NCBI RefSeq assembly: GCF_021869535.1 | Contig: NW_026262668.1 | Span: 22,697,732 to 22,761,731, forward strand | Length of the DNA stretch: 64,000 nucleotides | Direction of reading: 5' to 3' | DNA from: Mytilus californianus | Taxonomy: Eukaryota; Mollusca; Bivalvia; Mytilida; Mytilidae | In this document: piece by piece, positions 1 to 10,020 of the stretch | Numbering within the stretch: position 1 is the stretch's first letter | How the letters are laid out: each line of letters begins with the position of its first letter | Translations under genes and position numbers: made by a program | Notes under the pieces: generated by a model | The model's input: the letters and a program-made list of their open reading frames with translations, nothing else | What the model was told of the DNA's origin: nothing | Database searches by the model: none

Positions 1-846
1 AATATCAAGTCAATATTTTAAAGCATGGCCAAAAACAGTGTGGAAAACTGAATATATGAGAGAATTTTTTCAAGTCCAAGGACCATAACTCTGCACAAAA
101 TTATCAGACTGAAACAAAAATTTGAACTTGATCTGTAACTTGTCATGATAAAACTATATACCAATTGTCAATCAATATCTTCAAGCCAGATGAAAAAAGT
201 GTGGAAAACCTATAACACTCTAACATTAGATATGATGTAATACAATGTATATCTATTTTCGAATTACAATCAAATAAAATTAATAGTTCCAAATATTTTT
301 TTTTTCATTTGTCACAAACTAATATAGATTTGTAACTTATCTATAAAATGTCAACAACTTTTATCTACACAAAGTAATGTAATGAAATATATACTTTAAT
401 AAAAATAGATTATTATCTAATTTAAGGATTTCACTTAATAAAAAAATATATATATATATATACATGTAGCATTCAGAAAATTAGTTTATACAAAATAACA
501 TATAAACCTGCCACAAAATTCCTCAAACAATTTACCAAATTTTAAAAAATGAGTTATCTCCCTTTGTACAGATATATGGTTTAACATAGTACTCTAACAT
601 TAGTTATGGAGTTTTTTTATGGACCATAACTCTGGACTAAATCATCAGACCGGAACAAAATTTGAACTTGATCTATAACTTGTCATTATAAAACTATATA
701 CTAAATATCAAATCAATGTCTTCAAGAACGAAGAAAAAAAGTGTGGAAAACTGAGTTGCCGGACTGACGGATGGACAGACGGACGGACAGACAAACGGAC
801 AGTGGGCAAACCTAAAGTCCCCTTCGACTTCGTCGGTAGGGGACTA
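1..846 (+). mobile_element. 930-bp dispersed element with TAGTCCCCTA/TAGGGGACTA ends (right part)
   Basis: The complete element spans the unit junctions at 16820-17749, 33732-34660 and 50633-51562; here its left end is cut by the window. Left terminus TAGTCCCCTATCG and right terminus CGGTAGGGGACTA are inverted repeats. The interior has duplicated motifs (ACCATAACTCTG, ATCAGACCGGAAC, CTTGTCATGATAAAACTAT) and a GACGGACGGACAG-rich tail. No coding potential is seen. A truncated relative lies at 52401-53654. Confidence 0.75.
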
Positions 847-1099
847 ATAAATGGGGAATGTGTCCATGGGACACAGATGATGCCCCCGCTTGCATATCAT
901 ATAAAGTTATAAAGGGACATAACTGAAGAACGGAATAAGTGACGCTACCCAAATTTGTACTTGATCGGAGTTTTGTGTCGATAAGTATTGAGTATAAGTT
1001 TCATAACATTTGGTTGAGGCAAACTTAAGTTAGAGAACGGAAATGAAAAATTCAGCAATTTTTCCATTTGTAAAGGGGCATAACTCTAGAACAGTTAAA
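847..1099 (+). repeat. Dispersed repeat, left portion, split by a TIR element
   Basis: Begins near GGGGAATGTGTCCATGGGAC and contains GGGACATAACTGAAGAACGG and GGGGCATAACTCTAGAACAG. It breaks off at 1100, where a TIR element begins. In copy 4 the same repeat resumes after that element (52281 onward, GTGACGCCACC), which shows an insertion into an older repeat. A related opening (GAATGTGTCC...GGATGCCCC) is found at 58875. Confidence 0.6.
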
Positions 1100-1938
1100 G
1101 GTGTAATACCACCATTGATTTTCCCCTATTAGTCTTTGTTAAATTTGCACTTTTCAAAAAATTGTGCAGAATTTATCTTTGTTTCAAATAAAGAAATACT
1201 TGGCATGAGTAAAGTTTGATCCTGTCCAGTACTATAGAAAAAATTTCACATAACATTTCATTGCATATAAGAAAATAACCATCACTGGAAGTTAACCAAT
1301 CAAATTTTCCCCCTTTTTTAACCTGTGTACAAGCTTTAGTAACCATGTAACCTCAAGTTTCCAAAATATTCTATAGAAACCCTAAATAAAAAAAAAATGG
1401 TGCTTTGAAATACCCAATATATATGTTTATGACCAAGAAATGTTTTACTGCAATGAAATGAAGGATCAATTATCTACAACTGTCAAATTCAAGGGAATAT
1501 TTTTTTTCGACCTATTTTCGACGAATATAGTTCCTTTTAATTAGAGTGTATTTTTTCTTAATTTTTTTTCTTTCCCTTCCTCACTCATTTCTTAGGTTTT
1601 TTTGGGTGGAAATAAAAGAAGAGAGATGAAATAATCTTTTGGATGTTGTATTTTAACTGATTTTGATATGGAAAGAGTGATTAGGCCAGGTGCAAAAAGG
1701 TGATATTTACAGTTTTCGGAACATCTCTTGACTTGTCCATAGGGGTATGGATGTGTATTGGCTAAATTTGTAAGAGTCATTGGTTCAATCTTTCTGAAAT
1801 TTGGATATATTTTTGGACTAGTACTATACATTATACACACAAAAGATTTGACAAAAATGCAAGGTGCAATTTTTTTAATGAAACAAAACGTTATAAAGAA
1901 CTAATAGGGGAATTTAATTGTGGTCTGTGGCCTGTACC
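1100..1938. mobile_element. TIR element, apparent hybrid (GGTGTAATACCACC family)
   Basis: Left end GGTGTAATACCACC follows TAAA. Downstream, a degenerate inverted counterpart occurs at about 1900-1938 (CTAATAGGGG...GTACC), matching the left internal segment CCCCTATTAG in reverse. Up to 1520 it is identical to the complete 465-bp element in copy 4 (51816-52280); from 1521 it is different sequence. No transposase is encoded. Equivalent hybrids lie at about 18003-18841 and 34914-35752. Confidence 0.6.
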
Positions 1939-1964
1939 TTTTGTGTTTTGTAGCTACAAATAAT

Positions 1965-3290
1965 GGTATCCGGTCGTTCCGTCCCCAAACCGATCCGGCC
2001 CCAAGTCGATCCGGCCCACGTCGATCCGTCCCTACGTCGATCCGGCCCCATAATAAAATATGAATAAACTATATTGACTTTGGAGGATTTTGTGACAAAT
2101 TTTAACAGTATAAATGGAATTTGTAAAAAGTATCGTTGATGGATGAAAACAGGTAAGTTATTGGAGTACCAGTCAAAGAATTATTTTACATCGATACGAA
2201 AATGAGTGTGATTGTGTCTGTTTGTAAAGCAGCTTCAACATATTTTAATATGAAGTTATTTTCCATGATAACTTTGAATGTCATGGCGATTTTTATTTTA
2301 TTTAATTCACACACAGAATAGCTAAATAAATATTTACAGTCCAATGGAACCTATAAAATTTAACTCATCATAATGACTTGTTTAATCAAATCATTAGTCT
2401 ATAATTGGTTTGTTTATTCAACAATTGTCTAATGAATGTGAACTAAGGTAATGCCACTCGTAATCACTTAATTCAATCAAATCCTGATTGATTAAAGTTA
2501 CGTAATCAACAAGGTCTTTATAGTTTGATCTTTTGTTTGGTGTTATGTGTTATAATAATTAATTGTATTTTTATTTAAGGTAACATCAGCTAAAGGCTTC
2601 TATAATACATGTTTTTTATTTGTAATATCGAATATAGTCAATATATTTTTTTAAAGTTGACAATATTTTGAATAGTTGTGTGTAGATAAAAAAAACAAGT
2701 TATATGAGTATCCATTATTCTTTATTGCAAGATAATAACAAAATGATTACACTGAATGCACATTTTCACTCTCTAAAATATAATATCAGCATTACTATAA
2801 TATAACAATAAATTCATACACACTAACAAACACACTATCTCTGACACTCACATAAATATATATAACTCTTAAATCATTTACACTAACAGTTACACTGTCA
2901 CTAACATAATATAAAAGGGGTCACACTTGCAGCACTACAATAACATATACAGTAACTATCATACGCAGTACGTATACATATATAATATATATCCATTAAT
3001 CTTGAAAACTTGTAATGAAAACATAATCAACATAGTTGTTTTAAACTCATCTGAAGAAAATATTTGTCAAAGGCCAATTTTTTTTTACCGCACACCTTTT
3101 ACATTATAATAAAATTCATAAACATTTATGAATTACAATTAATATATATCTTTAGTTTTATTCCTTATAAATATATTTTTTTATTGGGACGGATCGACTT
3201 TAAATATGGGCCGGATCGACGTTGGGCCGGATCGACGTGGGACGGATCGACTTGGGCCGGATCGACGTGGGGCCGGATCGACATGAAAGC
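1965..3290. mobile_element. Non-autonomous hAT-like element with tandem-repeat (foldback-style) TIRs
   Basis: An exact 8-bp duplication CAAATAAT flanks it (1957-1964 and 3291-3298), as expected of the hAT superfamily. The first 22 bases after the left duplication align without gaps to the reverse complement of the last 22 before the right one at 16 positions. Inside each end are several tandem blocks of GTCGATCCGGCCCC (left, to about 2051) or its complement GGGGCCGGATCGAC (right, from about 3185). The ~1.1 kb interior is AT-rich and non-coding. Superfamily assignment is inferred from target-site length and ends only. Confidence 0.75.
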
Positions 3291-3301
3291 CAAATAATTA
3301 A

Positions 3302-4275
3302 TGTTGACGAAGTTGGCGAATAGAACATAAAAAAAATAAATGTAGGCGAACTTGGCTAAGTTTGTGAACATTACATATAAAATAATGTTGGTGAATTTGG
3401 TGAACAATAATGATTTTGTAAAGGTTGGCGAACTTGGCAAACATTAAGGGACCGTGCAATATTTATCAGGCAGGTAGGACCAGTGCAAATTCTGGTTATG
3501 ACAAAACACAGTTAATGTCATATACTGATTTGAGCCGTAAAAACTAAATGTCCTATGACATTCATGCAGAAAAAAAGTATTTGGTTGTTTGGTTTTTTAC
3601 TGTCAAATTTAGGGATTTAATTAATAGGTAAGAAAAAGCTACAATTTTTAGTTTAAATAAATCTTCATGTCCTATGGTCACCAAAGGTGAAAAAGTGGAG
3701 ACCCTTTGCCTGAAGTGGATGAAAAATATGTTTGTCCAACTATTGTTTAAGCACTAGTCCCACCTGCCTGATAAATATTGCACGGTCCCTAATAATTCGT
3801 AAAGGTTGGCGAAGTTGGCGAACAGTAATGATTTCGATAATGTTGGCGAAGTTGGCAATCAGTAATGATTTCGTAAAGGTTGGCGAAGTTGGCAAACTGT
3901 AATTATTTCATAAATGTTGTCGAACAGTGGCGAACTTGACGAACAGTAATGATTTCATAAATGTTGGCGAAGTTGGCGAACAGTATAATGAATTCGTAAA
4001 TGTTTGCAAAGTAAGCGAACTGGGCGAACAGTAAGTGTTGGCGACGTTGGCGAATAGTACTGGTTTCGTAAAGATTGGCAACGTTGGCGACATTGGCGAA
4101 CAGTAAGGATTTCGTAAAGGTTGGCGACGTTGGCGAACAGTAATGATTTCGTAAAGGTTGGCGACGTTGGCGACGTTGGCAAACAGTAATGATTTCGTAC
4201 ATGTTGGCGAAGTTGGTGACGTTGGCAAACAGTAATGATTTCGTAAATGTTAGCGACGTTGGCGACGTAGGTGAA
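3302..4275. repeat. TTGGCGAA satellite array (interrupted by a MITE)
   Basis: Degenerate tandem repeats of the form GTTGGCGAAGTTGGCGAACA followed by GTAATGATTTCGTAAA, about 39-50 bp per unit. The number of GTTGGCGA decamers per unit varies. The array is split by a MITE at 3448-3789. Long minus-strand reading frames over it (rich in S, P, T, N, V) result from the repeat having no stops and should not be read as a protein. Copies lie at 20205-21178 and 37116-38089. Confidence 0.85.
3448..3789. mobile_element. 342-bp MITE, PIF/Harbinger (Tourist)-like
   Basis: The ends are near-perfect inverted repeats of about 39 bp starting GGGACCGTGCAATATT and ending AATATTGCACGGTCCC, with only two mismatches. 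It is flanked by the 3-bp duplication TAA (3445-3447 and 3790-3792), the TWA target typical of PIF/Harbinger. It is inserted inside the TTGGCGAA satellite. No transposase is encoded. Confidence 0.85.
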
Positions 4276-4370
4276 CATTCACATAATCCTGTACCAGAAT
4301 GCAAATACAGTAACTATTGTTGTTATAAAGTAAATACATTTAAGTGAATGAAAATTACAACAAAGTGTGA

Positions 4371-4975
4371 ATATAAAAATAAGGAGATGTGGTATGATTG
4401 CCAATGAGACAGCTATCCACCAAAGTTCAAATGAAGTGGATGTAAGCAATTATAGGCAACCGTACGGCCTTCAACAATGAGAAAAACCCATACCGTATGG
4501 TCGGCTAAAAAGGGCCCCGACTTGAAAAATCTGAAACATTTCAATTTGAAAACTAACGTCCTAATTTATAACAAAACAGTTTACGAAAAAAATATGACAG
4601 ATCTGAAACATTTCAATTTGAAAACTAACGTCCTAATTTATAACAAAACAGTTTACGAAAACAATATGACAGACATGAACCAACTGCAACCACTGAACCA
4701 CAGGCTCCTGACTTGGAACAATCACTTAAAAAATGTGGTGGGGTTAACATGTTTGTGAGCGCTCTACCCTCCCCTAACCTGGGACAGTGGTGTAACAGTA
4801 CAACATAAGAACAAACTATAAAAATCAGTTGAAAAAGGCTTAACTCATCAGATGGATACAAATAGAAATACATCTAACAAAAACACAGAGTGGATGTGGA
4901 CGGGTACTTATACATCCCAAAAACAAAAAAGACACTAAGTACAGATCTGAGAGTACTCTCAGTTACTGACAGCTT
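4371..4975 (+). repeat. Mussel-type dispersed repeat with internal 72-bp duplication
   Basis: Contains GGAGATGTGGTATGATTGCC, GGCCTTCAACAATGAG, CAGGCTCCTGACTTGG and CCCTCCCCTAACCTGGGA, motifs I recognise as a very common mussel dispersed repeat. A second, split copy lies at 12262-15310. A 72-bp block starting ATCTGAAACATTTC is duplicated in tandem (4529-4600 and 4601-4672). The 93-residue frame over it is non-coding. Copies lie at about 21274-21878 and 38185-38789. Confidence 0.7.
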
Positions 4976-5288
4976 GTTCAAAGCCAATACCAGCTAATGA
5001 AAAAAAAAATCTTGTATCTAATACTTGTTTGTCTTGTTCTAAACAAAGCTTATGGTTACAAATACTGGATTATGTAAAACATATCTAAGTTGATTTAGTA
5101 ATATAAATTTCAGCTTCAAATTGCAAACGTTGAAGACGTTGAATGAATGAATGATTGATATATGGTGAACGTTCAGCGACTAATAATATGTGCATATTAA
5201 AGGCAATAAAGTCGAACGAATATGTACAAGAACATTTTACAGGCTGACAATTTAATAGTCCACAGCATCACAGTCTCCAGTTACTTAC

Positions 5289-5409
5289 CCTGAGCAACCA
5301 AATTTTTGATTTTTCTCATAACATCATTGGACATAGCGAAAATGAAGAACACATCAATTTCAAAGTACATATTTGGTTTGATCGATCGAGGATCAAACTC
5401 ACGAACTCC
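5289..5409 (-). other. Possible orphan exon, unidentified
   Basis: On the minus strand a 121-bp open segment is bounded by a TATTAG acceptor-like site and a consensus donor, CAGG then GTAAGTAA. It would encode about 40 residues, beginning GVREFDPRSIKPNMYFEIDV. The frame is open in all three units (22191-22311 and 39104-39224 approximately). I recognise no family, and a 40-codon open frame with splice-like edges can occur by chance. Neighbouring exons were not found. Confidence 0.2.
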
Positions 5410-6062
5410 CTAATATTCAAGATGAGCACACAGCTACGCAAATCACAGATGAAGTGTTCAAAACGCTTGAAAAGCCAAAAACAACCAGTGCATAATATTG
5501 TTTCCAATGTTTTTTAAAAAGAATGTACAAAACAAACAATAATTCATAAATCGATTAAGTAAATTATGATATGAAAATTAAGCTGGATTTATTTAGGAAT
5601 AAAGTGGGAAAAATTGTAAATTCGACCACGTAACCATCGTTTTTTTTTAATTCTATTATCAGGGAAAGCGTCTCCCGCGTGATTATGTTGGCGTAAATAT
5701 AAAAAAAGAGATGAGGGCGGGAGAAGAAGGGAAGCTGAGAGGTAGATGAATCCATGCTTGGTGGTGTTTAATTCATGCAAAACCAATACATTTTGTCATA
5801 AATAAAATAAAGATTGCTGACGTGCAATAGTGTAATGTGCTATAGAATTGCCACGTGTTCAATACTCGAAACATGTAGGAATTTTCCAAACAATTCTAGA
5901 ACTAGGGTGGGAATGATTGGCTAACAATAGATATATGGGAGGAGTAAGCAATCCAAATTACTGTTTTAACAGGTTAAGCGATAAACTTCATCCATCAATC
6001 ACTTATACTCATTTCAAATAATAAGTTGTTTTGTGCATAGAGGATAAATTGGAAGTGATAAA
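5410..6062. other. No gene or clear element seen
   Basis: AT-rich sequence with short chance reading frames only; no repeat structure or protein similarity recognised. Confidence 0.5.
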
Positions 6063-6063
6063 C

Positions 6064-6220
6064 AATTAAAAATAGCGGTTAACCGATAAAAATAACGGTT
6101 AACCGATATATAAATAGCGATTATCCGATAAACATAGTGGTTAACCAATAAAAAGCGGTAAACCGACATATAAATAGCGGTTAACAGATAAAAATAGCGG
6201 TTAATCGATAAAAATACCTT
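6064..6220. repeat. ~20-22-bp minisatellite
   Basis: About seven degenerate copies of AAAAATAGCGGTTAACCGAT in direct tandem; the core GGTTAACC is palindromic. Copies lie at about 22966-23122 and 39879-40035, with no visible copy-number change between units. Confidence 0.85.
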
Positions 6221-6269
6221 TTGAACCAAATGGTACACCATACATCTAAAAACATATGATGTTTAGCGC

Positions 6270-6415
6270 AGTGAATATGCAAGTATTTCCAAAATTTGGC
6301 AACAGCAAATTTTGAAAAGACTTATTTGTATTTCCTTGCCGATATTAAAGTACTGGCTACTGAGCTAGTGATTCCCTCGCGATCGGGACTAACAGTCCAC
6401 TATCAGTGGTATCGA
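6270..6415 (-). repeat. Dispersed repeat fragment (TACTGGC/TTGCTGTTGC family), minus orientation
   Basis: Reads as the reverse complement of the family at 9345-9690. The motifs CCAAAATTTGGCAACAGCAAATTTTG, split here into CCAAAATTTGG and CAACAGCAAATTTTG, plus AAAGTACTGGCTACTGAG and GGGACTAACAGTCCAC are shared with the plus-strand copies. Non-coding. Confidence 0.7.
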
Positions 6416-6424
6416 CCCGGTGGA

Positions 6425-7221
6425 ACCATACCAACTACCATTGACTTATCATAAGTGGTTCCCTTTACAATAACCTAAACACAAACTTTAATTTGTAAAT
6501 GTAACAGTTTCAAAGTTAATGAACCATGCTGAGGGGTGGAGCCATATAACCACCATGGAAAAGAGACTTGCAAATGCTAATACATCTGCACACCAAATAC
6601 CATTGACTTAAAATTAGTGGTTCATCTAAAACTGATCTAATCACAAACTTAAAATATAAACTGTGCAAAAATTTCAGTCAATAGACCATTACTGAGGAGG
6701 CGAAGCCAAATAATTTCCATGGAAATGAGATGTGTCAATGCTAATCTGCGTACCAAATATTATTGACCTTCAACTCGTGGTTCCCCTTAAACTCTTAAAC
6801 TGACATAATCACAAACTAATACATGTAAAGTATGCAAAAAGTTTAAAAGTCAATAGACCATGACTTGGGCGGGGGGGGGGGGGATAATCTCAATTGAAAT
6901 GAGATGTGCAAATGCTAATGCATCTACATAACACACATTATTGACCTACCACCAGTGGATCCTCTTAAACTGACCTTATCACAAACTGATACATGTAAAG
7001 TAAGCAAAATGTTCAAAGTCAATAGACCACGATTGAGGAGACGGGGCTAAATAATCTCCATGGAAATGAGATGTTCCAATGCTAATACAACTGCATTCCA
7101 AATAGCATTGACCTACCACTAGTGTTCCCCATAAACTGACCTAATCACAAACTATTAAATTGTTGACGCCGTCGGAAACAGCATACATAAGTCTCGCTTT
7201 TTTGACTCCATCAAGGCGAGA
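6425..7221. repeat. ~170-bp tandem array element ending CGAGACAA
   Basis: Four degenerate units of about 162-172 bp. Each has ATTGACCTACCACTAGTGG-like, CTGACCTAATCACAAACT, CAATAGACCATGA and CATGGAAATGAGATGTGC motifs. It ends with GACGCCGTCGGAAACAGC and GGCGAGACAA. A fuller relative, with target duplication, is at 52527-53507. Copies lie at about 23327-24133 and 40240-41032. Confidence 0.8.
6871..6883 (+). repeat. Poly-G tract, 13 G (unit 1)
   Basis: A run of 13 G preceded by GGGC, inside the ~170-bp array. It is a potential G-quadruplex or slippage site. Confidence 0.9.
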
Positions 7222-7469
7222 CAAATTCCATATATAGACCTCATTTAGAACCGACAAATGAATGTCTGCACAATAATTATTTGCTATAGATTATTGCCGT
7301 TCTTAGTCTTCAGTAATCAAGAAAAGATTTTTAAAGACCAGGGCCAGTATGCATAAAACATCTTATTAAACCTTAAGTGACCCTTAAACTTAGATTTCAC
7401 AAAGAATTAGATCTTCGCATGTACTCATCCGAGCATATATAATTTCAGAAGTACCGACCCAATGGTAGT

Positions 7470-7776
7470 AATACCATACACGGTACCAATTTTACTGAAC
7501 GATATGCGCATTTCGACAATAAATGTCTTCCGTGATGTTTAGGGCCAAAAGTTTTAAAAATCCAAAACTTATTGGAAAGATGAAGAGCATGTAAACCAAA
7601 AATGACTGAACATTTGGACAAATTCAGGCAATGAATCAGATATTTGCATGAGGCAGATATATTCCTTTATCTGAAATTATTTCCAAAATTTTGCAACAGC
7701 AAATTTTGAAAAGACATTAATTTTGTATTTTCTTGCCAATATCAAAGTACTGGCTACTGAACTAGTGAAAAAGTAA
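7470..7776 (-). repeat. Dispersed repeat copy, minus orientation, beside the FLYWCH fragment
   Basis: Reverse-complement copy of the 9345-9690 family: CGGTACCAATTTTACTG, GCGCATTTCGACAATAAATG, TTTGCAACAGCAAATTTTG and AAAGTACTGGCTACTGAAC. With the plus copy that starts at about 9067 it brackets the FLYWCH/MULE fragment in inverted orientation. Confidence 0.7.
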
Positions 7777-7913
7777 TTACAGTAGGTGTAAAGTGATTAA
7801 GTAGATTAATGGCACACGACCTATGGCACAGGACCTGAAAAAAATATTATTTTCTCCTTTTTTTTTCACTTTTACATGCAATTGCATAACCCTCCTCCTT
7901 TTTTAACCCGGGC

Positions 7914-9068
7914 TGGTACCTGTTTGGTTTCTGTCCCACTGTTTAGGAAGCACTTGATGGTAAATAGCTGCTTGAATGGTACCTTTACCACTTTGAAAGT
8001 GCCGTCCATATACCAACATTTGGACTTAGACAGTAATTGTAGTTACTGATCTGTGGCTAAGACTATATATCTTTGACCATTCTTTTTGATATCAGCTTTC
8101 AGGAAGTTGTCCGGCAGGTAGTATTCTGCAAGATCGAAATCTAGGTGTTTTGGCTCAGGAGGACGATCTTTTTGACGTCTACGATTACATTGTCTTTTTA
8201 AATTAGTGATGGCAGGACGACTTGCCTCCGGCAGGTTTACATTAGCATGTGTTGCTAGAATTGTCTTCACAATCTCTGATGATCTAGTAAAAGCATGGGC
8301 TGGTAATGCCGCTTGTGCCTTGACAGTTGATGAAATTGTGGCCGCAACCACTGAACCAGGTGTAGAAGGATGATTATGTGGTACTTTGCCTGGAACGAAT
8401 TTGTCACTTATTTGGCTAACCGCTGCTGGACACCTGTTATTTTTACCTCTTACACTACACCACCACCAGGTCTTTTCATCTTGCTGCCTTTTAACAGTGA
8501 AAGAAAAACCATCACTAGAATAAAGCTTATGTTTACCACGTTTGGTACCTTGGTCTAATATCTTGTAAGTAATTGTGGCAGTTGTATCAATGCCCTCCAT
8601 AGGGTCGTCAACCGAGCTGTCAGACAGAGACCCTTCGTTGACTGGGACCGGAATAACAAACGAGCGATTGTTAATGTCAAATGTATCGTCTGCAGCATGG
8701 TCCGAGTCAGAGTTGTCTTCGGTTATGACTCTAGGTGGTGGTCGGCGTCTAACAATATAATGATCTGAATCTGAGTCACTGTCCCTGAAAAGTTTTGGTC
8801 TGCCAATAAGTATATCTGGCGAGCTTAACACCGGACATGTGTCGGAGTCGTTGAAATGGGCTACAGGTATGGCCGGTCTCTGTGAGGCAATATCATGATC
8901 TGATTCGAAATCACTGTATGCTACAAGACTTAGTGGTCTAGGTTGTTGCTCAGTTGGTAAGGGTTGGTCCACAATAAGGCAGTTAGAACAACTCCAATCG
9001 ATATCGGCCTTTGCTTTGGCCGCTTCTCTGTATGCATCTCTGGTAATGCCTGTGTGGCATGTACGATG
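7914..9068 (-). pseudogene. FLYWCH zinc-finger / MULE transposase fragment, unit 1
   Basis: The longest frame (309 codons after an upstream GTG at 8972, stop at 8043-8045) is not a real ORF start. The same frame is open upstream to about 9068 and encodes HRTCHTGITRDAY...WSCSNC, which looks like the second half of a PHD-like Cys/His finger, starting at an AG that could be a splice acceptor. Residues 1-130 are acidic and Ser-rich. Residues ~136-202 form a FLYWCH finger (Leu150, Phe156, Trp171, Cys172, Cys181, His199, His201). After the TAA the same frame continues with WYMDGTFKVV and TETKQVP, the start of the MULE DDE domain including its first Asp, then homology ends near 7914. It is therefore a fragment of a Mutator-like transposase: nonsense mutation (probably a former CAA), no DDE core, missing 5' exon. 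It is inactive as a transposase; a shorter DNA-binding product cannot be excluded. Confidence 0.85.
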
Positions 9069-9700
9069 CTGTTACAAAATATTCTAAATTATTTTTGACT
9101 AAAGAATATATCACCATCATGCAAAACTCTGATTCCTTGCCCGAATTTGTATATACTTTGTGTCTTATGGTTTATAAGCTCTTCACTTTTAGCACGTTTT
9201 GGATTTAAAATATTTTGGCTTCATTTATTCTCGAGAAACGCATCTGGTGCAGTAAAATTGGTACCGTTAATGTCATTACTATCACTGGGTCAATACCGCT
9301 GCTGGTGGACTGTTAATCCTTTATCAGGAAGGAATCACAGTCAAGCCCAGTAGCCAGTACTTCGGTATTGGCATGAAAATACGGATAAAGTGTTTTCAAA
9401 ATTTGCTGTTGCAAAATTTGGGAAATTATCTAAGATAAAATAATATATCTCCTTCGTGCAAAGCTCTAATTCCTTGCCCGACTTGTCAATTTTTTTTGGG
9501 GGGTCATTTTTGCTTTATAACCTCGTTATTGTTTTAAAAACTTTTGGTTTTGCAAATATTTTGGCTTCATTCATTGTCGAAATGTGCATCTGGTGCAGTA
9601 AAATTGGTACCGTTAATGTTTTTACTAACACTAGGTCGATACCTCTACTGGTGGACTGTTAGTCCTCGATGGAAACACTATCCCAGTAGCCAGTACTTTG
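9067..9700 (+). repeat. Two dispersed repeats in tandem (TACTGGC/TTGCTGTTGC family)
   Basis: A 5'-truncated copy starts at GCTGTTACAAAAT (9067) and a fuller copy at about 9345 (AGCCAGTACTTCGGTATTGG). Shared motifs are CATGCAAAACTCTGATTCC, CATCTGGTGCAGTAAAATTG, GGTACCGTTAATGT and GGTGGACTGTTA. The short plus-strand reading frames here are not coding. The FLYWCH fragment abuts the truncated left end exactly. Confidence 0.75.
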
Positions 9701-9744
9701 GTAATGTCATGAAAATCATGCAAATACGGATATTTTGTTATAAA

Positions 9745-10020
9745 AAACATATCAAAGATACCAGGCTAATAATTTTGTACGACAGAGGCGCGTTTTGTCT
9801 ACAAGACTCATCAATAACGCTCGAAGTTAAAAAGCCAAATTAAGTACGATGCCGAAGAGCTTTGAGGACCCCAAAATTCGAAAGGTTTTGCCAAATACAG
9901 CTAAGGTGATCTATTTCTGGGGTCGAAATTTCATAGTATTTCGAACAATTGAAAGTTTTATAAACAGTTAATATATAAATATGACCATATCAATTATATA
10001 TCATGTCAACACAGAAGTGC
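9745..10020 (+). repeat. Dispersed repeat with GGCGCGTTTTGTCTACAAG
   Basis: Contains GAGGCGCGTTTTGTCTACAA, GACTCATCAATAACGCTCG, CCAAATACAGCTAAGGTG and ATGACCATATCAATTATA, a family I associate with mussel genomes. It is non-coding and sits between copies of the TACTGGC family. Confidence 0.6.

Noticed and set aside
450-464. AT dinucleotide run
   Set aside because: A short simple repeat in AT-rich DNA; it does not vary informatively between units.
1592-1840. 82-codon minus-strand frame with CSENCKYHLFAPGLIT
   Set aside because: It lies within the hybrid TIR element. The phrase recalls a common mussel repeat rather than a gene, and no domain is recognised.
3903-4304. Minus-strand frames of 106-133 codons rich in Ser, Pro, Thr, Asn and Val
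   Set aside because: They overlap each other in all three frames and are translations of the stop-free TTGGCGAA satellite, with no conserved architecture.
8043-8972. Reading the FLYWCH frame as an intact 309-residue gene
   Set aside because: The supposed start is GTG in a eukaryote, the frame continues upstream to about 9068, and MULE similarity continues after the stop, so it is a broken fragment.
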